This document shows, one piece after another, positions 17,755-27,078 of a stretch of 64,000 nt of DNA (its first letter is position 1; each line of letters begins with the position of its first letter). The stretch is from Lancefieldella sp. Marseille-Q7238 (GTDB lineage: Bacteria > Actinomycetota > Coriobacteriia > Coriobacteriales > Atopobiaceae): positions 934,530 to 998,529 of the forward strand of contig NZ_OX424407.1 of NCBI RefSeq assembly GCF_949152215.1, read 5' to 3'. The position numbers and the translations under genes are program-made. The notes below the pieces were generated by a model. That model made no database searches. It had not been told where the DNA came from and saw only the letters and a list, made by a program, of their open reading frames with translations.

Positions 17755-18669
17755 TTACCCCTGCGCTTGCTCTTTACGGTATGCGATAAGAATCCGGGGA
17801 CGATGAGTAAGGTCCTCTCGCACCTGAATGCGCTCCCATGCGCCGGCAGCGCGCGCCAGCTCCGCAGCCTGCGCAAGGTGTCCCTCATACAGCTCGACGC
17901 ACAGCACGCCGCCAGGGGCAAGCATGCGGTTGGCCTCCTTAAGCAAGCGGCGATACACGTCCAGGCCGTCAGTTCCACCGTCTAAGGCAAGTCGTGGCTC
18001 GTAGTCTTTGACTTCGGACGGCACCTGATCTTTTAATACCTCAGTAGGAATGTAGGGAGGATTGGATACGAGCACGGAAAATGTCTGTGCGAGCTCTTCC
18101 GGAACACCTGCCGCTAAATCACATTCCACAATGGTTACGCGATCGGTCAGTCCAAGCGCGTCACGGTTGCGCTCTGCAAGCGATATCGCCGCGGGAGCGA
18201 TATCCGTTGCGGTAACCTCAACGCCTGGGCGCTCAGAGGCTATGGAAAGCGCAATACATCCGCTTCCGACACCCACTTCCAGAACCCGAAGAGCGTCAAA
18301 AGAGCCGCGCTTCTCGGCAGCCGCGTCAATGCCTTCTAACGCAGCATCGACAAGAATCTCGGTTTCGGGACGTGGAATCAGCACGCCCGGCTCACACTTC
18401 AAAACGATATGCCGAAACGGCATCTCGCCCGTAACATACTGAAGGGGCCGACCAGAGGCGCGCTGTTCAACTGCGGTGTGCATACGGTCAAGCTCATCGC
18501 GTGTAAGCGGCTTATCAAAGTTGGTATAAAGTTCTACGCGAGAAAGTCCTGTAGTCGCTGAAAGCAGCCATTCCGCCGAAAGACGGGGGTGCTTGTCGCC
18601 CTTGCGCTCAAGATATCCGCACGTCCAGGTGAGAATACGTTTGACGGTCCACGTCTGCTGATCGGCCAT
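17755..18669 (-). CDS. prmC: Release factor glutamine methyltransferase
   Basis: Methylates the Gln of the GGQ motif of RF1/RF2. 304 residues: N-terminal helical domain, then a SAM-binding fold (VLEVGVGSGCIALSIA) and the catalytic NPPY motif in LVSNPPYIPTE. It lies three bases after prfA, whose product is its substrate, an arrangement common in bacteria. Confidence 0.96.
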   Translation of the reverse strand: MADQQTWTVKRILTWTCGYLERKGDKHPRLSAEWLLSATTGLSRVELYTNFDKPLTRDELDRMHTAVEQRASGRPLQYVTGEMPFRHIVLKCEPGVLIPRPETEILVDAALEGIDAAAEKRGSFDALRVLEVGVGSGCIALSIASERPGVEVTATDIAPAAISLAERNRDALGLTDRVTIVECDLAAGVPEELAQTFSVLVSNPPYIPTEVLKDQVPSEVKDYEPRLALDGGTDGLDVYRRLLKEANRMLAPGGVLCVELYEGHLAQAAELARAAGAWERIQVREDLTHRPRILIAYRKEQAQG

Positions 18670-18672
18670 AGC

Positions 18673-19740
18673 TTAGACGGCCTGAGCCAACTTCTCGGCG
18701 CGCTCTGCCGCTGCCAAGGCCTCAATGACGGACGGCAGCGTATCGCCCAGAAGGACACCATTATATGTGCCGTTAAAGCCAACGCGGTGATCGGTCACGC
18801 GATCCTGCGGTTGATTGTACGTGCGAATCTTCTCCGAGCGGGCGCCATGGCCAATCTGAGAAAGACGGTCTGCTCCCTGCTCCGCTTGCTGGCGCTCAAG
18901 CTCCTGCTCATAGAGGCGGGCGCGAAGCATCTGCATGCAGACTTCACGGTTTTGAATCTGGGACCGCTGGTCTTGCGACTGTACCACCGTATTGGTAGGC
19001 AGGTGCGTAATGCGAACAGCCGAATAGGTAGTGTTGACGCCCTGACCTCCGGGGCCGGAAGCGCAGTAGGTGTCAATACGAAGATCTTCCTGATTGATTT
19101 GGATATCAATCTCGTCCGCCTCGGGAAGCACCGCAACGGTTGCCGTCGACGTTTGAATACGGCCCTGCGACTCCGTCTTTGGCACGCGCTGCACGCGGTG
19201 CACGCCGGATTCGAACTTCATCACAGAGTAGACCTTCTCGCCCGTCACCTTGAACTCAATGGTCTTAAAGCCACCAGCTTCCGAAGGAGAGCTGGAGAGA
19301 ACCTCAACCTTCCAGCCGTGAGCCTCGGCAAAACGCTCATACATCTTAAACAGGTCGCCTGCGAAAATACCTGCCTCGTCACCGCCAACGCCAGCGCGAA
19401 TCTCAACGATAGTATCTTTCTCGTCGTTGGGATCGCCCGGAATAAGCATGATTTTAATCTCGTCCTCAAGCTCAGGCAGCTTCGCTTCATTTTCCGCGAT
19501 GTCAGCCTGAAGCATCTCTTTTTCTTCAGGGTCGGTCGATCCGTTCAACAGCTCTTTCGCGGCCTCAATATCATCAAGAGCGCTAATGTACTCGCGAGAT
19601 CGTTCCACCAATTCGGCTTGATTGGCATGCTCCTTGGCAATGCGGGCGTACTCCTTGGGGTCGGAAACAACCGCAGGATCCGCAAGCCTTGCCTCAAGGT
19701 CAGCGTAGGCCGAAAGAATCTTTTCTAGTTTGTCGCGCAT
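18673..19740 (-). CDS. prfA: Peptide chain release factor 1
   Basis: Recognises UAA and UAG and triggers peptide release. 355 residues from the ATG at 19740 (GGGAG six bases upstream); the open frame runs 29 codons further up but without a good site. The catalytic loop GPGGQGVN is present, and the RF1-type domain order and length fit RF1 rather than RF2 (no programmed frameshift site). First gene of prfA-prmC-tsaC-rpiB-upp on the minus strand. Confidence 0.96.
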   Translation of the reverse strand: MRDKLEKILSAYADLEARLADPAVVSDPKEYARIAKEHANQAELVERSREYISALDDIEAAKELLNGSTDPEEKEMLQADIAENEAKLPELEDEIKIMLIPGDPNDEKDTIVEIRAGVGGDEAGIFAGDLFKMYERFAEAHGWKVEVLSSSPSEAGGFKTIEFKVTGEKVYSVMKFESGVHRVQRVPKTESQGRIQTSTATVAVLPEADEIDIQINQEDLRIDTYCASGPGGQGVNTTYSAVRITHLPTNTVVQSQDQRSQIQNREVCMQMLRARLYEQELERQQAEQGADRLSQIGHGARSEKIRTYNQPQDRVTDHRVGFNGTYNGVLLGDTLPSVIEALAAAERAEKLAQAV

Positions 19741-19922
19741 AACGTACTCCCTATCGTGCCTTCGCGCCTGAATGACCTCGGGACCTTTTGCCCTTCTCGC
19801 CAAACCATACGCGAAGCAACATTTCATCCCTGTGAGTTTACCACCTGCAAGCTTGTTCTATTCGCTGCGCCTATTTTCATACGAATGTGAGAAACTCTTT
19901 ATAACGTCATAGGATGGTAGGA

Positions 19923-21368
19923 ATGGACACGAAGCTCGATAAAATCGAACAGGATTTCTCGGACGCCGCGCAAGATTACGTCTTAGACGCAGGCCGCACT
20001 GGCGCGTTGCCCGATTTTGACGACGAATCGCCAACCGGTGAGCTGCCCTTGCGTGCCGAGAAGAACCTCGCATCTTCACACCGCTTCACCAACCGCACGG
20101 ACGCTGCACCCAACGACGATGCCACCAGCCTGAAAGACATCGCGCACAGCATCTCATCCTACGCGCGCCACCGCCATCATGGGCTGATACGATTTGTTCG
20201 GCGCCATCGTATTGCCGTGGGTATCCTGAGTATCCTGCTTCTCGCGGCAATTTCCGCATTGGTTGTCGCTTTTGTCCGTGCAAACGACATTCCAAGCGTT
20301 GACGCCGTTACCGAAGATGCCCGCACTCATATTGGAACGCCGGACTGGACTCCCGGCCCCTTTGACGCCGATGAGGGACTGGTTCTTACGGGCATTGAGG
20401 TCGGTCAGCGCGGCCGTACTATGACGGCAATCTCAAGCGATGATGCCAAATTCGGCGCCACGGGATACGCAAGTGCCCAAGTTACCACAAGATACTCAGG
20501 AAACGCGTTAGTAGCTGTGAAAACTTCTACCTTAGGGTACGCAAACGTCTCCGGCGCATGGCAACCCATCGGCCAGGAGAAAGACGTTTCGATACACTAT
20601 GAAGCAACCTCAGGAGTCGCAACGCAAAGCGTGCTTGACGCGCACGAAGAGATCCTGAAAAAACTTGACGACATGTCTTCAACAAACAACAAAGCCGGCT
20701 CGACTTCATATCTCAGCACCTACGGAGAAGGCGCTTTTGAGATTGTCGACGCGCAGTTTGACCGTGAGAAACAAACCTGCTCAGTGATTATAAAGTGCAC
20801 GCGTACCGACAAACTTTCAAAGACCTCCTTTGAAGCGCGTGCTCACTTTGATTTTGACAGAGGAAACGGTACCTGGTCTTTAAGCGGCGTTGAAGTCGCC
20901 AAGGCGGCTACGCATGATTACGGCAATCTTGTCGGCAGCTGGACGGGAACCTTCGAAAAAACCGAATCAAGTGATGGCGGGCTGAACTATTCCGGCCGCT
21001 ACAAGCCTTTCTCACTTACGATAACCTCCGCTGAATTTACATCTGACTCAACCGTGACCATTACCGGAACGGTATCCGGCGTCGTGCACGACCACGGGCC
21101 GGTAGCCGGATCGTACCGCGCATATGAGGGGGACGCGCCCTTTGACAGCCTTCCGTTTTCGACTTCTACTGATATAAGCGAGAAGGGACTGCTTGTTCCC
21201 GGAGGCACTATCTCGTTTATGGGCGCCTATCCCAACGGCTCCAAAAATCCCTGGATTACCCTGAGCTTTAACGATGCTGACGGCACAGGAACCGCTACGG
21301 TAGCCTCATACCATACCGAAGACGGAGCCACGACAATCTTTACGGATACCTATACGCTCACAAAATAA
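19923..21368 (+). CDS. Membrane-anchored extracytoplasmic protein, unknown function
   Basis: About 481 residues. A charged cytoplasmic part of ~95 residues is followed by one transmembrane helix (IAVGILSILLLAAISALVVAF). The rest (~360 residues) should face outward and is Ser/Thr/Gly-rich with beta-strand character (SWTGTFEKTESSDGG, TVTITGTVSG). I choose the ATG at 19923; an ATG three codons earlier (19914) is also possible. No enzymatic motif is recognised. Divergent from prfA, so it has its own promoter. Similar single-helix proteins occur at 23010 and 57861. Confidence 0.7.
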   Translation: MDTKLDKIEQDFSDAAQDYVLDAGRTGALPDFDDESPTGELPLRAEKNLASSHRFTNRTDAAPNDDATSLKDIAHSISSYARHRHHGLIRFVRRHRIAVGILSILLLAAISALVVAFVRANDIPSVDAVTEDARTHIGTPDWTPGPFDADEGLVLTGIEVGQRGRTMTAISSDDAKFGATGYASAQVTTRYSGNALVAVKTSTLGYANVSGAWQPIGQEKDVSIHYEATSGVATQSVLDAHEEILKKLDDMSSTNNKAGSTSYLSTYGEGAFEIVDAQFDREKQTCSVIIKCTRTDKLSKTSFEARAHFDFDRGNGTWSLSGVEVAKAATHDYGNLVGSWTGTFEKTESSDGGLNYSGRYKPFSLTITSAEFTSDSTVTITGTVSGVVHDHGPVAGSYRAYEGDAPFDSLPFSTSTDISEKGLLVPGGTISFMGAYPNGSKNPWITLSFNDADGTGTATVASYHTEDGATTIFTDTYTLTK

Positions 21369-21384
21369 CACCCTGTGGAGCATC

Positions 21385-21936
21385 CTACAGCAACACGTGT
21401 CTGAACTCGCCGTTTTCATATATGCCGCAGCTATGTGAGCCGTCCTTGGGAAGCCCCACCGATCCTGGGTTAAACACCGTTATGCCAGGATGGTCAGGAA
21501 GCACCTCATTGACTTTCTTGTGCGTGTGCCCATAGATAAACGCCGAACCCGATGGTAGCTGGGGCCACTGGTCAACGCTGTTGTGCAGGCCCGGACCATA
21601 TATATGGCCGTGCGTAAGAAAGAGGGTCTTTTCGCCAAGCGGATATAACGGGTCTATCAGCGTGTTATACGTGGCCATGCAGGGAAAATCGAGAACCATC
21701 TGATCGACTTCCGCCTCACAGTTGCCGCGCACTGCAATTATGTGATCGGCAATGCCATTGAGCAGCTCTATGACCTGTTTAGGAGCGTAATCTTCAGGCA
21801 GATTGTTTCGTGGACCATGATAGAGGAGGTCGCCGAGAAGCACCACGCGGTCAGGCTGCTCAGCTTCAATGACGCCCATAAGCTTGCGCGCCCAACTGGC
21901 CGCGCCGTGTATATCAGAAGCAATAATAAACTTCAT
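21385..21936 (-). CDS. yfcE: YfcE-like metallophosphodiesterase
   Basis: 183 residues, the full calcineurin-like fold of the YfcE/MJ0936 family. Metal-binding motifs are in order: ASDIHG, LLGDLLYHGPRN, RGNCE, LTHGH and IYGHTHK, then NPGSVGLPK. Acts on phosphodiesters in vitro in other bacteria; the natural substrate is unknown. Converges on the membrane protein upstream with 16 bases between stops. Confidence 0.9.
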   Translation of the reverse strand: MKFIIASDIHGAASWARKLMGVIEAEQPDRVVLLGDLLYHGPRNNLPEDYAPKQVIELLNGIADHIIAVRGNCEAEVDQMVLDFPCMATYNTLIDPLYPLGEKTLFLTHGHIYGPGLHNSVDQWPQLPSGSAFIYGHTHKKVNEVLPDHPGITVFNPGSVGLPKDGSHSCGIYENGEFRHVLL

Positions 21937-22109
21937 ACGTTTCTATCCTTTATTGCCGCTATGCCTGCCATAGAGAACTTCCCCAACCATTTTCTGAAGG
22001 CCCACGAGGCCTTCTTTACCTATATATTCTACGGAACTTGCAAATAAAAGGTAAAATAAACTTCACGCTTGTATGAGAAACGACATACCTTTGTTCCTGA
22101 GGAGCTGTC

Positions 22110-22946
22110 ATGAATAATAAGAATTACGATGTCCTCCGCTACGTTATCGCAGGTTTAAGTGCCCTTTTGGTCCTTTTCTTTGTCTTTCCCGTTCTTCGGC
22201 TGCACGCTGACGAAGCGACCTTTAACCTGTCGTTCAGCGAACTGCTCTCTCTGGCAAATGTTGTAAAAGACCTTTCACGCATGCCCTCGGCAAGCAGCTC
22301 AGTAGTTGCCCTTGCAAGTATGCTGAGCAGTCTCCATCTACTTATTTTCCTCCTCATTTTGCCGCTTGTGAATTGTGCGCTCGCACTGCTTCCTCCCGCG
22401 AAAAATGTTTCATGGCTCGCAGGTATCCCCGCACTTATTTGCGCATACTTTTTCTTCATCCTGCGGCATCAATTCATCGCGAATATCTTTGCGTATAACG
22501 CGCGAAATGGCGGCGTATATGAAATCACCCCCTACCAGGAATATCCTATGGGATTTAATACGATACCCGGTCTCCGCCTTCAAACTACGGGATACGGTTA
22601 TCTCTATTTTCTGATTTGCGGCGCAATTATAGTGTTAAGCGTCATGCTTTTCGCTCGACACGAAAAATCCAATTCTGTCCAAGCGCTCACTAACCCGACA
22701 CCAGACCAGACTTTGAAACCTGTTCAGCCGGCGCCACAGACAGCGCTTGACACTCCTGAAAAACACAATACGACCGGTGCATCCCATGCACCCACAGTTC
22801 CCGGTGCGACCGCAACTCCAAGCATACCTGCAGTTCCCGGCGCACCCAGCGCTCCTGCTCCCAACGTACTCGGTATTCCGGGCGCAAATACTCCGTCCAT
22901 ACCGCAGCCCACAAAACCCGTACCGCCAACAACTCTCGACAACTAA
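22110..22946 (+). CDS. Four-helix membrane protein with Pro/Ala-rich tail, unknown function
   Basis: 278 residues, good GAGGAG ribosome site. Hydrophobic segments lie at about residues 11-31, 68-92, 97-115 and 165-183. The last ~85 residues are a disordered Pro/Ala/Thr tail (VPGAPSAPAPNVLGIPGAN). No family recognised. It precedes the zinc-ribbon protein by 63 bases on the same strand and is probably co-transcribed with it. Confidence 0.68.
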   Translation: MNNKNYDVLRYVIAGLSALLVLFFVFPVLRLHADEATFNLSFSELLSLANVVKDLSRMPSASSSVVALASMLSSLHLLIFLLILPLVNCALALLPPAKNVSWLAGIPALICAYFFFILRHQFIANIFAYNARNGGVYEITPYQEYPMGFNTIPGLRLQTTGYGYLYFLICGAIIVLSVMLFARHEKSNSVQALTNPTPDQTLKPVQPAPQTALDTPEKHNTTGASHAPTVPGATATPSIPAVPGAPSAPAPNVLGIPGANTPSIPQPTKPVPPTTLDN

Positions 22947-23009
22947 TCATTACATGACGCCCGGCTTCCCAGAGACTGGACAACACGCGCAGCCGTTAAG
23001 GAGAACGTT

Positions 23010-24092
23010 ATGCTTTGCCCCCACTGCGGAACAGAAAACCAAGATGGAGCAAGTCTTTGCTCTCATTGTGAAGAGCCTCTTTCCGAGCAGAAGGAGGCTC
23101 AAAAACCAGAACTTGGCTCCTATACAATCACGTCCGCTCCCCTTTTCTCTGAAGAAGATTTCGACAGTACCGCATCGCATTCGCAGACAGCTTCAGATAT
23201 TGACTATTCGCAATTTAAGGTAGTCTCAGAGGGAGCAAACTCGTTTTTTACAAAAGAGGAGCGCAAACCCAATGAGATGGTACGGACGGTGCTGGTCGTT
23301 TTGCTCGCCCTGATACTTTGCGCCGGTATTGGAACAGGCATCTTGACCTGTACTGGCACTCAACAGGACAATGCAAGAAGAGCTGATATTAAAAAGCTGG
23401 AAAATACGTATAAAACACAGATAGAGGACATTGACGTATCGCCGGATGAAAACAGCGACCGCGCTGAGCTTCTCGCGTCATACCAAGAACTCGCCGATAT
23501 CCAAAATACAATAGATAACGATGTGTCAGCAGGCAAGTTCAAATTGAACAACGGCGCTGACGATAAGGACCTCACTGTCGTTACCAGCATGATTTCTGAC
23601 AAGGAGCAGTTGATTACCGATTGGTTCTCGTCAGACTATAAAAAGCGCTTAAGCGCCAGCAGTTTTTCCGAAAGCGATTCCGCTGAAACTCTTGATGAGT
23701 CAGCTATCAACACGCGGCTGGATGAGCTCAAGGCCCTGCGCGATGATCTTGAAAACGAGAAAATCGTGTGGGGAGACAAGACCGGCAGAGGTTCCGATTA
23801 CGATACCTACATTCACCGCATCACTGAGCAGACTTCGCGCGGTAACGCCCTTAAGAGAAATCTTCAGAGGAAGGCTCAGGAAAAGGCCGAGAAAGAACGA
23901 AACGCGAACAAGTCCACCAAGAAAGCTCAGACAAAGTGGGTGGGAAATGAGAACAGTTCTCAAATCTCATTCAACGGAAAAGTAAGCTCCATAAGTGAGC
24001 CGTTTACCATAACTTCTTCCGATGGCGGCAAGCATATCGCGGTAAGCTCCACCAATGCCGCCTGGCATACCGACTACCTGGAGAAACAGTAA
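23010..24092 (+). CDS. Zinc-ribbon, single-helix membrane protein, unknown function
   Basis: 360 residues. The N-terminus is a zinc ribbon (CPHCGTENQ and CSHCEE, C3, C6, C17, C20). A single transmembrane helix lies at about 90-113 (TVLVVLLALILCAGIGTGIL). The outer part is a long charged helical region (DIKKLENTYKTQIED, then KRNLQRKAQEKAEKERN), ending in a short beta-like domain. The layout matches other bacterial zinc-ribbon membrane proteins of unknown role. Start supported by AGGAGAACGTT. Confidence 0.72.
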   Translation: MLCPHCGTENQDGASLCSHCEEPLSEQKEAQKPELGSYTITSAPLFSEEDFDSTASHSQTASDIDYSQFKVVSEGANSFFTKEERKPNEMVRTVLVVLLALILCAGIGTGILTCTGTQQDNARRADIKKLENTYKTQIEDIDVSPDENSDRAELLASYQELADIQNTIDNDVSAGKFKLNNGADDKDLTVVTSMISDKEQLITDWFSSDYKKRLSASSFSESDSAETLDESAINTRLDELKALRDDLENEKIVWGDKTGRGSDYDTYIHRITEQTSRGNALKRNLQRKAQEKAEKERNANKSTKKAQTKWVGNENSSQISFNGKVSSISEPFTITSSDGGKHIAVSSTNAAWHTDYLEKQ

Positions 24093-24110
24093 GTTTGCTG
24101 CGGAGAAAAC

Positions 24111-25094
24111 CTAGAATCGACCGGTCATCCGCGCGTCAGGATCAGCTACAGCGACATGTTTGCGCAGGTCGCAAATGGCTTCTGGAATCTTGGAGACGTC
24201 ATACGGCGTCATCTGATACACCCAGTTAATCCAGTTGCGATAGAGCAAGTTGGCGTGTGCGCGCCACGTAAACAGCGGCTGCCGCTCGGGATCATCGTCA
24301 GGAAAATAGTTTTCCGGAATACGAATAGGCAGCCCCTTGTGAAAATCACGCCAGTATTCCTCCGCAAGCGTATCGCGGCCATATTCAAAATGGCCGGTAA
24401 CGTAAATCTCGTGGAAGTCGCGCGTTGCCAGAAGCGCTGGACCGGAATCAAATCCCTCAGAGAGTACTGCGAGTTCGGTATGACCAGCAAGCTCTCCTGT
24501 ATCAATAGCGGCGTGCCGGGAATGAGGCATATAGTGCACCTCATCAAAGCCGTTGGTAAGAAACGAATACTCATCGCACAGGCGCTGCGGAAAAATACCA
24601 AAAAGTTTGGATCCCAGCTGCTTTTTGGGAATGCCGTACAGATGATACAGTCCGGCTAAGGCACCCCAACAAAGATACATCGTAGAAAAGCAGTGCTCTT
24701 GTGACCAGTCGACAATCCGACAAAACTCATCCCAATAGTCAACATCCTCGTAGCGAATCTCTTCAAGCGGAGCGCCAGTGACTATAAGACCGTCATAATT
24801 TTTAGCCTCAAACGCATCAAACGTATCGTAGAAATTCACCAGATGATCTTCGGGCGTATGTTTGGAGACGTGACTTGAGACGCGCATAAAGTCACAACTC
24901 ACCTGAATGGGAGACTTTGAAATGAGTCGCAGAATCTGCGTTTCCGTTTGAATCTTTGTAGGCATGAGGTTAAGAATGGCGATCTTTAACGGACGAATTT
25001 CCTGATGTTCGGCGACTTCTTCCTCAAGCGCGAAAATGCGCTCCTGGTGAAGCGTATGTTTTGCCGGCAAACCATCTGGAATGTTAATTGGCAT
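24111..25094 (-). CDS. metA: Homoserine O-acyltransferase (predicted acetyl-CoA type)
   Basis: First committed step of methionine synthesis. 327 residues from the ATG at 25094; the frame runs further up without conserved sequence. Catalytic residues of the MetA family are in place: C142 in YLCWGA, H235 and E237 in GHFEYG. Position 111 is Glu (GAPLEEI); in MetA enzymes Glu111 goes with acetyl-CoA and Gly111 with succinyl-CoA (established for the family), so this is likely a homoserine O-acetyltransferase despite its usual name. Divergent from the helicase gene. Confidence 0.93.
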   Translation of the reverse strand: MPINIPDGLPAKHTLHQERIFALEEEVAEHQEIRPLKIAILNLMPTKIQTETQILRLISKSPIQVSCDFMRVSSHVSKHTPEDHLVNFYDTFDAFEAKNYDGLIVTGAPLEEIRYEDVDYWDEFCRIVDWSQEHCFSTMYLCWGALAGLYHLYGIPKKQLGSKLFGIFPQRLCDEYSFLTNGFDEVHYMPHSRHAAIDTGELAGHTELAVLSEGFDSGPALLATRDFHEIYVTGHFEYGRDTLAEEYWRDFHKGLPIRIPENYFPDDDPERQPLFTWRAHANLLYRNWINWVYQMTPYDVSKIPEAICDLRKHVAVADPDARMTGRF

Positions 25095-25203
25095 GTAATG
25101 CCCTACTTTCTTCTCTCCGCAAGGACGTCTCGCCACACAGTATAATAGGTCAGTCAATGATTCGCATATCATACGCACGCGAAATTTAACAGACAGTATA
25201 CTT

Positions 25204-26532
25204 ATGAACATGGATACTACTTTTGCCGAGCTCGGGCTAAACGAGCACATCTTAGCGGGCGTGTCAGCGCTGGGCTTCAACACGCCAACCCCCATCCAAA
25301 CAGCGGCGATTCCCGCGGTTCTGGCCGGCAAGGACGTTGTCGCATCGGCACAGACCGGTACCGGAAAGACCGCGGCTTTTGCCCTGCCAACGCTTCAGGT
25401 TATCAGCGAACCGCAAGACGCTGGCAAAACCTCCCACACCAACGCGACTGGCGAGAAAATCGACCGCCCCAAACGCCGCCGCAAAAGACAGCGGAATCCG
25501 CGCGCGCTTATCGTTACACCCACACGTGAGCTAGCCGCGCAAATCGATCACGTTGTCAGCACTGTCTGCGAGCACACAAATCAGCGCGCGGTCATTGTCA
25601 TGGGAGGCGCCAAGTTCAAGCGGCAGATAACGGAGCTACAGAAAGGCTGCGACCTGCTGGTTGCTACTCCCGGGCGCTTACTCGATTTGGTTGAACACCA
25701 TCAGGTGAATCTCGAAGACATCAGTGTCTTTGTTCTCGATGAAGCTGACCGCATGCTTGACATGGGCTTTTGGCCGAGCGTTCGGCGCATCATGCTTGAG
25801 CTGCCAAAAGCGCATCAAACGCTGCTTTTCTCGGCAACAATCCCGCCGTCGATTCGCTCAACTGTTGACGCGATGCTGCACAATCCCGTGGCCATCGAGC
25901 TTGCGCGCACTGGTCAGACGGCCGATACTGTCGAAGAGCATCTATGCCCTGTCACGCAGGGGCAAAAAATGGAGCTGCTTGAATCCCTCACACGATTTCT
26001 CAACATTGGCTCGGGGAGGATGCTGGTATTTTGCCGAACCAAATCACGTGTGGATCACGTGTTTGAGACGCTTAAGAGCGCCGGATTCAAGGTGGACGTC
26101 ATGCATGCCGACCGTCCCCAGAAGGCTCGAACGCGCGCGCTGGAGAAGTTTCGCGCCGGCAACGTGCAGGTACTTGTGGCAACCGATGTTATGAGCCGCG
26201 GCATCGACGTTCAAAACATTGACGCCGTCGTTAATTTTGACGTTCCCATGGACCCTGAGGACTATGTGCATCGCATCGGGCGTACCGGCCGCGCAGGAGC
26301 CACAGGTCAGGCATTTACGTTCATGGCGCCAGACGAAATTACGCCGCTTCGCGAGATTGAATATTTCACAAAGTCACTGATTCCCGTATGGGATCTCCCA
26401 GACTTCCCATACGACCAAGGGCGTATCATGTTGCAGCCGAATCGCTCCGTCAGTAAAACCATGCGCTCGATGTTTTCCGGCTCCAAAGCGCGCGGCCGCG
26501 GTTTTGGCGGTCGCTACGGCCGGCACTTTTAA
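25204..26532 (+). CDS. DEAD-box RNA helicase, RhlE-like
   Basis: 442 residues. Motifs in order: Q motif (FNTPTPIQTAAIP), Walker A AQTGTGKT, PTRELAAQ, TPGR, DEAD in VLDEADRMLD, SAT, then GIDVQ and HRIGRTGRAG in the second RecA domain. A short basic insert (PKRRRKRQRNPR) lies near residue 90, and the C-terminus is Gly/Arg-rich (ARGRGFGGRYGRHF), both typical of RNA-binding extensions. Probably acts on rRNA or mRNA structure. Confidence 0.93.
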   Translation: MNMDTTFAELGLNEHILAGVSALGFNTPTPIQTAAIPAVLAGKDVVASAQTGTGKTAAFALPTLQVISEPQDAGKTSHTNATGEKIDRPKRRRKRQRNPRALIVTPTRELAAQIDHVVSTVCEHTNQRAVIVMGGAKFKRQITELQKGCDLLVATPGRLLDLVEHHQVNLEDISVFVLDEADRMLDMGFWPSVRRIMLELPKAHQTLLFSATIPPSIRSTVDAMLHNPVAIELARTGQTADTVEEHLCPVTQGQKMELLESLTRFLNIGSGRMLVFCRTKSRVDHVFETLKSAGFKVDVMHADRPQKARTRALEKFRAGNVQVLVATDVMSRGIDVQNIDAVVNFDVPMDPEDYVHRIGRTGRAGATGQAFTFMAPDEITPLREIEYFTKSLIPVWDLPDFPYDQGRIMLQPNRSVSKTMRSMFSGSKARGRGFGGRYGRHF

Positions 26533-26580
26533 CCTCACGACCCGCTCCTCACTCGAACGGTCCATCTCAAAGGAGATTTT

Positions 26581-26964
26581 ATGTTTATCGCAGGCCTTGC
26601 TTTCTCTATCCTGGCAGCGCTTTTGCATGTCTTCATCTTCTATATGGAATCTATCGCGTGGACAAGCGAGAAGACCCGCACAACATTCAACCTTACACAA
26701 GATGAAGCCGACAACACTAAAGAGATGGCTTTTAACTAGGGATTTTATAATCTGTTTCTGGCGGTTGAGATTGTTGTCGGCATTATTCTTCACATCAACG
26801 GAAATCCCGCGGGAATGTCATTGATTCTCTTTGGAGCGGCGTCCATGTTTGCCGCGGCGCTTCTGCTGTTTGTAACCTCGCCCGATAAGCGCGGCACCGC
26901 TGCCAAGCAGGAAACCCTTCCTGTACTGGCTCTTATATGCCTTTTGCTTTCACTAATTCCGTAA
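26581..26964 (+). pseudogene. DUF1304 membrane protein interrupted by one in-frame TAG
   Basis: ATG at 26581 with AAAGGAG upstream opens a 127-codon frame that matches a DUF1304-type four-helix membrane protein: MFIAGLAFSILAALLHVFIF, then EMAFN, stop, GFYNLFLAVEIVVGI. The only defect is TAG at 26737-26739, where family members have Gln (NQGFYN). A single C-to-T change from CAG would explain it. The second half keeps good coding sequence to the TAA at 26962, so inactivation is recent, or the base is a sequencing error. Confidence 0.85.
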
Positions 26965-27078
26965 GGGTATAGCCCTCCTCTGTAAGCGCGAAAGACGAGA
27001 TTTCACTTAACGTTTTCTTTATTCCTCCGTGGATACACTGTGGGTGTTCTACAGACATCTCAGTTGAAAGGAAACGAT

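Noticed and set aside
18589-19728. Plus-strand frame of 379 codons opposite prfA
   Set aside because: Antisense to release factor 1, no recognisable domain.
25095-25203. Possible SAM or other methionine-linked riboswitch before metA
   Set aside because: The gap is about 110 bases shared with a divergent promoter and contains no riboswitch core.
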